In this document: positions 57,400 to 64,000 of the stretch, piece by piece | How positions within the stretch are numbered: position 1 is the stretch's first letter | Layout of the letters: every line of letters begins with the position of its first letter | Assembly: GCF_900113435.1 (NCBI RefSeq) | Contig: NZ_FOPG01000002.1 | Coordinates: forward strand, 682,001-746,000 | DNA length: 64,000 nt | Direction of reading: 5' to 3' | From: Sulfitobacter dubius | Lineage (GTDB): Bacteria > Pseudomonadota > Alphaproteobacteria > Rhodobacterales > Rhodobacteraceae | Notes under the pieces: generated by a model | Told to the model about the DNA's origin: nothing | Database searches by the model: none | Seen by the model: the letters and a program-made list of their open reading frames with translations, nothing else | Program-made: the position numbers and the translations under genes

Positions 57400-59312
57400 G
57401 GGGCGGTGGCTTTCAATGGGGCGATCAACGCTTGCAGATCGTCTTTTTCAAAGGGTTTGCGCAGCACCGGCGCAAGGGTTTGCGCCTCGACAAACAGCGG
57501 GTGATCGGCGGGCAGAGAGGTCATCAGCAACAGCGGCAGGCTGCTGCCGACGCGCCGGGCAAGGTCGATGCCGGTGCCTTCGCCGCTGAGTTGGATGTCA
57601 GAGAGGACAAGAGCGATGTCGGGCAGATCGGCGATCAGGGCTGTGGCCTCATCGGCGCTGGTGGCTTCGATCACCGAATGGCCCTGATCCATCAACATGT
57701 CGCGCACCACGGCGCGGATATCACTCGTGTCTTCGACCAGCAGCACCAGACCCGTCGTGGCCGGCACGGCGGCGCGGTAGGGCAGACGCAGGCTGATCTG
57801 CGCGCCGCCCTCGGGCGCATTGCTCAGCCGCAGGTCACCGCCTGCGGATTTGGTCATGTCGTAGACCATCGACAGACCCAGCCCCGACCCCTCGCTGCCC
57901 TTTGTGGTGAAGAAGGGCTCGACCCCACGCTCCAGCGCAGAGGGCGAAAAGCCCGGCCCGGTGTCGTGGATCACCCATTCGACCCAAGTGTCATGCACCA
58001 GCCGCTGAGTCAGGGTGATGGTGCCACGCGCACCGCAGGCGTCGCGGGCGTTAAGGATGAGGTTCAAAAGCGCATCCTGCACGCGGCCTTTGTCGAGCAG
58101 GACAGACCCCTCTGGCGCGTCATTGCGCACCACCAGCGCGCATTTCGGCGGCAGAGTGGGGGCGGCGAGGGTCGAAAGCTCGTTCAAGAGGTCGGCGATA
58201 TCGGTGGCCGCAGGGCGCAGGGCGCGGGGTTCGGTCACATCAGCGATGGAGCTGAGCAGCGTGCCGCCCCGCCGGGCCGCGGCCAAGGTCCCTTCGACCA
58301 ATTCGCCCGCTTGCGCCGGCATGTCGGGCAGCCGGGCGAGTTTCGACTGCATCCCCAGAATGATGGTCAAAAGGTTCGAAAAGTCATGCGCCAGCCCAGA
58401 GATCATGCGAGAGGCCAACTCGCGTTTCAGTGTCTGTTGCAGGGCGACGCGGGTCTGGGTCTCTTCGGTGATGTCCATCGACAGGATATAGACCCCGCCG
58501 CGCCTGTCGGGGGTAAAGGCCCCCCGGATGCGGCGGGCGGATTCGTCATGGGTGAACTCGATCACCGCCGGGCTGCCCGCGTAGGCTTGGGTCAGCGCGG
58601 GCTTGATCCGCCCATAGGCGGAGGCCCCGAGCGCGTCGCTGATGTGCAGACCGTAAATATTGCTGGGCCGCCCCGGCATCACACTGCTGAGGCGGCGGTT
58701 GGAATAGATATAGCGGCCATTCTCGTCGACATGGGCGATATGGGCGGGCATCATCTCGGTTGTCAGGCGGGTGCGGGCTTCGCTTTCAGTGACCTGGCGC
58801 TTGGCTTCTTCCAGCGCCGTAATCGTCGCTTCGAGTTTGCGGTTGCTGGCGGCGAGCTGTTCGGCATGGGAGAGCAGTTGATCGCTCAGCGCATCGGACC
58901 GCGCGCGCAACAGCGCCTCTTGCCGTTTGGTGTTGGTGATATCGGTATAGACGGTGACCCAGCCGCCCTGCGGCAGCGGGGAGCCTTCGACGCTGATGGT
59001 GCGCCCGTTCGCGCGGGTGCGTTCCATGTAATGCGGCACAAAAGCCTGCGCCTGTTCGACACGCTCGGCCACGAAGGCATCGACATCCGTGACCTCACCA
59101 TATTCGCCGGTTCCGGCGAGATGGCGGATCGTATCCTCAAAGGGCGCGCCGGGGGTGACCAGTTCATCGGGCAGATCGAACATGGATTGAAACGGCCCGT
59201 TGCAGACCGCAAGGCGCAGGTCGCTGTCATAGATCGTCAGCGCCTGAGCGATCAGGTTCAGACCGGCTTGGGTTAGGGCTTTGGTTTGGTCATCGGTGAT
59301 CTGCATTGGCAT
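57396..59312 (-). CDS. Hybrid PAS sensor histidine kinase with C-terminal receiver
   Basis: The 638-aa protein (start MPMQITDD at 59312; 59306 is an alternative) has a PAS-7-type domain (about 10-125), a coiled coil (about 125-170), a second PAS-like domain (about 175-285), a HisKA region with phosphorylated His309 in GLAHDFSNLLTIILG, a GHKL ATPase (GLGLSMVYDM) and a receiver domain with Asp572 in LSDIQLSGEG. No membrane helix is seen, so it senses a cytoplasmic signal. The HDFSNLL H-box belongs to the class in hybrid kinases with fast dephosphorylation. It overlaps the regulator gene by 4 nt. Confidence 0.92.
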   Translation of the reverse strand: MPMQITDDQTKALTQAGLNLIAQALTIYDSDLRLAVCNGPFQSMFDLPDELVTPGAPFEDTIRHLAGTGEYGEVTDVDAFVAERVEQAQAFVPHYMERTRANGRTISVEGSPLPQGGWVTVYTDITNTKRQEALLRARSDALSDQLLSHAEQLAASNRKLEATITALEEAKRQVTESEARTRLTTEMMPAHIAHVDENGRYIYSNRRLSSVMPGRPSNIYGLHISDALGASAYGRIKPALTQAYAGSPAVIEFTHDESARRIRGAFTPDRRGGVYILSMDITEETQTRVALQQTLKRELASRMISGLAHDFSNLLTIILGMQSKLARLPDMPAQAGELVEGTLAAARRGGTLLSSIADVTEPRALRPAATDIADLLNELSTLAAPTLPPKCALVVRNDAPEGSVLLDKGRVQDALLNLILNARDACGARGTITLTQRLVHDTWVEWVIHDTGPGFSPSALERGVEPFFTTKGSEGSGLGLSMVYDMTKSAGGDLRLSNAPEGGAQISLRLPYRAAVPATTGLVLLVEDTSDIRAVVRDMLMDQGHSVIEATSADEATALIADLPDIALVLSDIQLSGEGTGIDLARRVGSSLPLLLMTSLPADHPLFVEAQTLAPVLRKPFEKDDLQALIAPLKATAP

Positions 59313-59420
59313 CCGTCGACGGTAGGGCCAGCACCGCGCAGAGGAAAGGCCAAATGGCGCTTGACCTTCTTGCGCTGGAGGCCCGGAGAAGCGCGGCAAA
59401 TGAAACCCGAAAGGCAGAGC

Positions 59421-59843
59421 ATGGACAAGAACTTTGGAATGGTGGCGGTGGCTGCAGTGGTTGCGATTGGCGGATATATGTGGTGGCGTGCCGAAGAGGC
59501 CCCGGCCCCCACAGCAAGCGGCGCGACGATGGCAGCCGTCACCTTGCCGGACAGCCTGAGCGAGCAGGCGCAGATCGGCGCGCGTGCATTTGAGGCGAAA
59601 TGCTCGGCCTGTCACGGGGTCAACGCCGCCGGGCGCGAAGGCGCAGGCCCGCCGCTGGTCCATAAAATCTATGAACCCAGCCACCACGGCGATGGCGCTT
59701 TTCTGGTCGCGGCAACCAATGGCGTGCGCCAGCATCACTGGTCTTTCGGCAATATGCCCCCGGTGGAAGGGATCACCCAGGCCGAGGTTAAATCCATCGT
59801 GACCTATGTGCGCGAGGTGCAGCGTGCCAACGGCATCGACTAG
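59421..59843 (+). CDS. Membrane-anchored class I cytochrome c
   Basis: The 140-aa protein starts at ATG 59421, preceded by an A/G-rich site. One N-terminal membrane helix (about 6-20, MVAVAAVVAIGGYMWW) is kept as an anchor or uncleaved signal. Heme-binding CSACH (Cys61, Cys64, His65) and axial Met112 in GNMPP are present. It is like the cytochrome c-556/c552-type small carriers of the periplasm. It is divergent from the hybrid kinase gene with 108 nt between starts. Confidence 0.9.
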   Translation: MDKNFGMVAVAAVVAIGGYMWWRAEEAPAPTASGATMAAVTLPDSLSEQAQIGARAFEAKCSACHGVNAAGREGAGPPLVHKIYEPSHHGDGAFLVAATNGVRQHHWSFGNMPPVEGITQAEVKSIVTYVREVQRANGID

Positions 59844-60002
59844 CCGCGAAGAGTGCTAAATCGCGCTGTAACAATTCGTTAGGATTCGGAAAAGATCAGG
59901 AAAAAGTTGACCTCCACACCTAAGACAACGTCACTTGTGAGATCATAGAATCGCACAAGCGATCGAACCCGCCGGGGAGGGCGGGCATGGGAGGAAGACA
60001 AT

Positions 60003-61973
60003 TTGGCTAAGCCGCTGACGCGTGCCGACGGACCTCAGTCCGTGCCGGCGCTGTTGCACCGCAACGCAAGTGAATTCGCAAACGCCCCCGCTTACCGGGA
60101 GAAGGAATACGGGATCTGGCAAAGCTGGACCTGGTCGCAGACCCGCGACGAGGTCGAGGCGCTGGCGCTCGGATTTTTGGAACTGGGATTGGATGAGGGC
60201 GATTTCGTCGCTGTTATCGGGCGTAACCGACCATACCTCTATTGGGCGATGATGGCGGCGCAGATGGCTGGCGCCATCCCCGTGCCGCTGTACCAAGACG
60301 CGAACGCCGAAGAGATGGCCTATGTCATGGGCCACTGCGGCGCGCGTATCGCCGTGGTTGGCGATCAGGAGCAGGTCGACAAGATCATCGAAGTCCAGGC
60401 GCAGCTGCCCGACTTTGAGCGGATGATCTACCTCGACCCGCGCGGATTGCGCAAATATGACCACTCCAAGCTTGACCAATACAGCGCAGTGCAGGAATTG
60501 GGCCGCGCCAACCGCGAGAAGCACATCGCAGAGTTGGAGGCGCGTCAGGCCAAGCTGAATTACGACTCGACCGGCGTGATGCTTTACACCTCGGGCACCA
60601 CAGGCAAGCCCAAGGGCGTGGTGTTGAGCAACCGCAACGTGATCGAAACGGCGAAGTCGTCGTCGGAGTTCGACAACCTCAAACGCAATGATGAGATCCT
60701 CGCCTATCTGCCGATGGCATGGGTTGGGGATTTCATCTTCTCCGTTGGCCAAGCGCTTTGGACCGGGTTCTGCACCAACTGCCCCGAAAACGCCGACACG
60801 ATGCATGTCGACCTGCGCGAGATCGGGCCGACCTATTACTTCGCTCCGCCCCGGGTGTTCGAGACGCAGCTGACCTCTGTCATGATCCGTATGGAAGACG
60901 CGAGCCGATTCAAGAAATGGCTCTTCGACACTTTCATGGCCCATGCCCGCAAGGTTGGCCCCGCGGTTCTGGACGGCAAAAAGGTGTCGTTCATGGACCG
61001 TGCGAAATATGCGCTGGGCGAGTTGATGATCTATGGCCCGCTGAAGAACACGCTCGGGTTCAGCCGCGTGCGCGTCGGCTATACCGCCGGTGAGGCGATC
61101 GGCCCGGAGATTTTCGATTTCTACCGCTCGCTTGGCATCAACCTCAAACAACTCTACGGCCAGACCGAGGCGACGGTGTTCATCACCGCCCAGCCCGATG
61201 GCGAGGTGCGCAGCGATACCGTGGGCGTGACCTGCCCGGGCGTGGAGTTGAAGATCGCCGACAATGGCGAGGTCTTCTACCGCTCGCCGGGTGTTTTTGT
61301 GGAATACTACAAGAACCCCGAAAGCACCGCAGACACCAAAGATGCCGAAGGCTGGGTCGCCACGGGCGACGCGGGCTTTATCGAGGAAGGCTCGGGCCAC
61401 CTGCGCATCATCGATCGCGCCAAGGACGTGGGCCAGATGGCCGACGGGCGGCTCTTTGCGCCGAAATATGTGGAGAACAAGCTCAAGTTCTTCCCCAACA
61501 TCCTTGAGGCCGTGGTTTTCGGCAACCAGCGCAACGAATGCACCGCCTTCATCAACATCGACCTCACGGCGGTGGGCAACTGGGCGGAGCGTAACAACAT
61601 CGGCTATGCCTCTTACCAAGAACTCGCGCGGCATCCGCAGGTGATGGACACGATTCAAAGCCATGTGGAGGAGGTGAACCGTTCGGTCGCCGAGGATGAG
61701 ATGCTTTCGGGCTGTCAGGTACACCGCTTTGTCGTGTTGCACAAAGAGTTGGACGCCGACGATGGTGAACTCACACGCACCCGCAAAGTGCGCCGCAAGA
61801 TCATCGAAGAGAAATACGCCGATATCATCACCGCGCTTTATGACGGCTCCAAACAGGTCAGCACCGAGACGGAAGTGACCTACGAGGACGGCCGCAAGGG
61901 CTCGATCAAGGCGACGCTCGAAATTCGCGACGCCGCGGTGCAGCCGACCAGCCACAAGATGGCAGCGGAATGA
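60003..61973 (+). CDS. AMP-dependent acyl-CoA synthetase (long-chain or aryl acid type)
   Basis: The 656-aa protein starts at a TTG (60003) with a strong GGAGGA site 7 nt upstream. The adenylation P-loop is YTSGTTGKPKG (195-205); YGQTEAT and the YRSPGVF, TGDAGFIEE, RAKDVG segments follow as expected. It activates a carboxylic acid as acyl-AMP and forms its CoA thioester. Co-transcription with Liv-type ABC genes, overlapping by 4 nt, suggests that the imported acid is activated on arrival. Whether it is a fatty or aromatic acid cannot be told. Confidence 0.9.
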   Translation: MAKPLTRADGPQSVPALLHRNASEFANAPAYREKEYGIWQSWTWSQTRDEVEALALGFLELGLDEGDFVAVIGRNRPYLYWAMMAAQMAGAIPVPLYQDANAEEMAYVMGHCGARIAVVGDQEQVDKIIEVQAQLPDFERMIYLDPRGLRKYDHSKLDQYSAVQELGRANREKHIAELEARQAKLNYDSTGVMLYTSGTTGKPKGVVLSNRNVIETAKSSSEFDNLKRNDEILAYLPMAWVGDFIFSVGQALWTGFCTNCPENADTMHVDLREIGPTYYFAPPRVFETQLTSVMIRMEDASRFKKWLFDTFMAHARKVGPAVLDGKKVSFMDRAKYALGELMIYGPLKNTLGFSRVRVGYTAGEAIGPEIFDFYRSLGINLKQLYGQTEATVFITAQPDGEVRSDTVGVTCPGVELKIADNGEVFYRSPGVFVEYYKNPESTADTKDAEGWVATGDAGFIEEGSGHLRIIDRAKDVGQMADGRLFAPKYVENKLKFFPNILEAVVFGNQRNECTAFINIDLTAVGNWAERNNIGYASYQELARHPQVMDTIQSHVEEVNRSVAEDEMLSGCQVHRFVVLHKELDADDGELTRTRKVRRKIIEEKYADIITALYDGSKQVSTETEVTYEDGRKGSIKATLEIRDAAVQPTSHKMAAE

Positions 61974-62842
61974 GCGCGGCTCAGGCCAGCGCCGGGCAGG
62001 CGGGAACTATGGAAAGGGACAGCGTGAAAGATCAGGCTGACAGCTATGTCACCGAGGACGGCCGCACAATCGGCCCGACGGTGATGGAGATGAAAAACAT
62101 CACCCTGCGCTTTGGCGGCGTGGAGGCGATCAAGGACATTTCCTTCGACATCCGCGAGGGCGAAATCCGCGCGATCATCGGGCCGAACGGGGCGGGCAAG
62201 TCCTCGATGCTCAATGTAATCAGTGGCTTCTACGTCCCGCAGGAGGGTGAGGTTTGGTACAAAGGCGCTCAGCGTCCGCCGATGAAACCCTATCAGGTAG
62301 CGCAGCAGGGCATTGCCCGGACCTTTCAGAACATCGCGCTGTTTGAAGGCATGTCGGTGCTCGACAACGTGATGACAGGCCGTTTGACCCAGATGAAATC
62401 GGGGTTGCTGGCGCAGTCGCTTTGGAAGGGCAAGGCCGAGCGCGAAGAAGTGGAGAACCGCGAGATTGCTGAGAAGGTCATCGACTTTCTGGAGATTCAG
62501 GCGATCCGCAAAACCCCGGTCGCGCGTCTGCCTTACGGTCTGAAAAAGCGTGTTGAACTGGCCCGCGCCTTGGCGGCTGAGCCGACGATCCTGCTGCTCG
62601 ATGAGCCGATGGCGGGCATGAACGTCGAGGAAAAAGAGGACATGTCCCGCTTCATCCTCGATGTGAACGACGAATTCGGCACCACCATCGCGCTGATTGA
62701 GCATGACATGGGCGTGGTCATGGACCTGAGCGACCGCGTGGTCGTGATGGATTACGGCCGCAAGATCGGTGACGGCTCGCCGCATGACGTGCGCAACAAT
62801 CAAGAGGTGATCGACGCCTATCTGGGGGTGGCCCATGACTGA
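61970..62842 (+). CDS. LivG-type ABC transporter ATP-binding protein
   Basis: The 290-aa ATPase has Walker A GPNGAGKSS (71-79), the LivG-type IARTFQNIALFEGMSVLDNV segment, and a degenerate signature LPYGLKKRVELARAL where LSGGQ is normal, then LLLDEPMAG. The N-terminal 35 residues before the ABC fold are an unusual extension. It overlaps the acyl-CoA ligase gene by 4 nt. Liv-type importers carry branched-chain amino acids but related operons carry aromatic or short-chain acids. Confidence 0.92.
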   Translation: MSAAQASAGQAGTMERDSVKDQADSYVTEDGRTIGPTVMEMKNITLRFGGVEAIKDISFDIREGEIRAIIGPNGAGKSSMLNVISGFYVPQEGEVWYKGAQRPPMKPYQVAQQGIARTFQNIALFEGMSVLDNVMTGRLTQMKSGLLAQSLWKGKAEREEVENREIAEKVIDFLEIQAIRKTPVARLPYGLKKRVELARALAAEPTILLLDEPMAGMNVEEKEDMSRFILDVNDEFGTTIALIEHDMGVVMDLSDRVVVMDYGRKIGDGSPHDVRNNQEVIDAYLGVAHD

Positions 62843-62906
62843 GCGCCGCACGATCACCCGCAATGACACAGCCGTTCTGACTTTGGGGAGGGCCAATGAT
62901 GCCTGA
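62835..62906 (+). CDS. Possible 23-codon linking reading frame between livG- and livH-like genes
   Basis: ATG 62835 begins a 23-aa frame (MTERRTITRN...) that overlaps the end of the ATPase gene by 8 nt and the start of the permease gene by 11 nt, ending at TGA 62904-62906. It has no known family and no clear ribosome site, so a chance frame or a translational-coupling leader are both possible. Confidence 0.2.
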   Translation: MTERRTITRNDTAVLTLGRANDA

Positions 62907-63888
62907 GCAACTGGCGTTTACAATCGAAGTCTTCATGAACGGGCTGATGGCCGGGGTGCTCTATGCGCTCGTCGCCCTTGGCTTCGTGCTGATCTACAAG
63001 GCTTCGGGCATTTTCAACTACGCGCAGGGCGTCATGGCGCTCTTTGCCGCGCTGACGCTGGTCGGGATCATGGAGGGGCAGGTGCCCTTCAGCCATCTGA
63101 TCAACGCGATCCTCGGGACAGAGGTCCACCACTTCGGCTGGCATGTGCCTGCCTTCCTCGCCATCGTGCTGACCATGGTGGTGATGATCGTGCTGGCCTA
63201 TTGCGTGCAGCGTTTCGTGTTCCGTTACCTTGTGGGACAAGAGCCGATCATCCTCTTTATGGCCACCATCGGTCTGGCCTATTTCCTCGAAGGTGTCGGC
63301 GACCTGATGTGGGGGTCCGAGATCAAGACACTCGACGTCGGTCTCCCGCAGGGCATCAACGTCTGGATCGATGAATTCACCTTTGAGGCCACTGGCTACG
63401 GCTTCTTTATCGACAACCTCGATATCGTGGCCTCCATCGTCGCGGCGATCCTTGTGATCGGGCTAGTGATGTTCGCACAATACACCAAACAGGGCCGCGC
63501 CATGCGGGCTGTGGCGGATGACCATCAGGCCGCGTTGTCGGTCGGTGTTTCGCTGAACTTCATCTGGATCTTGGTCTGGTCGCTGGCGGGTTTTGTGGCG
63601 CTGGTTGCGGGCATCATGTGGGGCGCTAAATCGGGCGTGCAGTTCTCGCTGTCGCTGATCGCGCTGAAGGCGCTGCCGGTGCTGATGCTGGGCGGTTTCA
63701 CCTCAATCCCCGGCGCGATTGTCGGCGGGCTGATCATCGGTGTGGGCGAGAAATTATTCGAGTTCCTGATCGGTGCCCCCTTCCTTGGTGGCGCGACCGA
63801 GAACTGGTTCGCCTATATGCTGGCGCTCGTCTTCCTCGTCTTCCGCCCGCAGGGCCTGTTTGGGGAGAAGATCATTGAGCGCGTTTGA
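62896..63888 (+). CDS. LivH-type branched-chain/organic acid ABC permease
   Basis: The 330-aa protein has the LivH fold: EVFMNGLMAGVLYALVALGFVLIYKASGIFNYAQG at the N-terminus and GRAMRAVADDHQAALSVGVS, the loop that contacts the ATPase. About nine hydrophobic helices are seen. The expected substrate is a branched-chain amino acid or an organic acid matched to the neighbouring acyl-CoA ligase. GGGGAGG precedes ATG 62896 (62899 is an alternative). LivM begins 63 nt downstream. Confidence 0.92.
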   Translation: MMPEQLAFTIEVFMNGLMAGVLYALVALGFVLIYKASGIFNYAQGVMALFAALTLVGIMEGQVPFSHLINAILGTEVHHFGWHVPAFLAIVLTMVVMIVLAYCVQRFVFRYLVGQEPIILFMATIGLAYFLEGVGDLMWGSEIKTLDVGLPQGINVWIDEFTFEATGYGFFIDNLDIVASIVAAILVIGLVMFAQYTKQGRAMRAVADDHQAALSVGVSLNFIWILVWSLAGFVALVAGIMWGAKSGVQFSLSLIALKALPVLMLGGFTSIPGAIVGGLIIGVGEKLFEFLIGAPFLGGATENWFAYMLALVFLVFRPQGLFGEKIIERV

Positions 63889-63951
63889 TACAGGCATGAT
63901 GCGCCGCTGTGCATCCAACGACACAAAGATCGCAGAAGGGAAATCAGTCTA

Positions 63952-64000
63952 ATGTTCTATCGTGAAGCAGGCGATTTCAGCACGACATACGCCGAAGACC
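63952..64000 (+). CDS. LivM-type ABC permease (5' end only)
   Basis: From ATG 63952, preceded by AGAAGGGAAATC, the frame reads MFYREAGDFSTTYAED before the window ends. This N-terminus is typical of LivM-type permeases placed after LivH in Rhodobacteraceae. The identity is inferred from position and the first 16 residues. Confidence 0.7.
   Translation, partial: MFYREAGDFSTTYAED

Noticed and set aside
59943-61955. 670-codon minus-strand frame opposite the acyl-CoA ligase
   Set aside because: It is an antisense frame; the plus-strand protein has all acyl-CoA ligase motifs.

Overview
The window reads as a chromosome segment of a Rhodobacteraceae bacterium of the marine Roseobacter group. A Sulfitobacter-like genome is my best guess, but this is inference from gene order and protein style, not from a search. 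It is GC-rich and densely coded, with mostly housekeeping genes in short co-directional runs. Many genes overlap by 4 nt (ATGA or GTGA). I see no rRNA, tRNA, IS element, prophage, CRISPR array or replication origin.

Layout. 1-8.3 kb: 3' part of a UbiH-type hydroxylase, an amidase, a DapC-like aminotransferase, ftsK, lolA and a transglycosylase-like lipoprotein. 8.5-14.1 kb: hspQ, gamma-glutamyltransferase, a thiolase, free-methionine sulfoxide reductase, RluA-type pseudouridine synthase and a 1-Cys peroxiredoxin. 14.1-22.3 kb, minus strand: two glycosyltransferases, then the translation and RNA-decay group rbfA, phosphodiester glycosidase, truB, DUF1643, an RTX repeat protein, rpsO and pnp. 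22.4-30.7 kb: dapB, a small periplasmic protein, an SDHAF4-like protein, rsmB, a PhnD-like binding protein, heparinase II/III family protein, purH, lspA and a DUF3035 lipoprotein. 30.8-36.9 kb: an active/inactive pair of M16 peptidases, convergent with deoC and an ALDH16-type two-domain aldehyde dehydrogenase. 37-41 kb: a Mn/Zn ABC uptake operon behind two Fur-family palindromes. 41.3-45.4 kb: mutL, rmuC and a threonine-dehydratase-like enzyme. 45.5-50.2 kb: a tightly coupled five-gene cluster (FAD oxidoreductase, DUF1365, MFS, DUF3833, SDR). 50.2-52.5 kb, minus strand: saccharopine dehydrogenase, a GST and a histidine phosphatase. 52.7-56.7 kb: a lone formate dehydrogenase alpha subunit and an M20-type amidohydrolase. 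56.7-59.8 kb: an OmpR-type regulator and a hybrid sensor kinase, divergent from a membrane-anchored cytochrome c. 60-64 kb: an acyl-CoA ligase with LivG/LivH/LivM-type ABC genes, cut by the window end.

Functional links. deoC makes acetaldehyde and glyceraldehyde 3-phosphate from deoxyribose 5-phosphate, and the neighbouring ALDH can oxidise the aldehyde. The metal operon carries all parts of an importer and its operator. The FAD oxidoreductase/DUF1365 cluster resembles gene sets tied to membrane fatty-acid modification and singlet-oxygen response in Rhodobacter. The acyl-CoA ligase next to a Liv-type transporter suggests uptake plus CoA activation of an organic acid.

No clearly new system such as defence or secretion is visible. 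The best candidates for novelty are the DUF1365 cluster, the metal-transport promoter with a probable leaderless start, the formate dehydrogenase alpha subunit that has lost one iron-sulfur cluster, the permease with a cytoplasmic C-terminal extension, and the membrane-anchored RTX protein.
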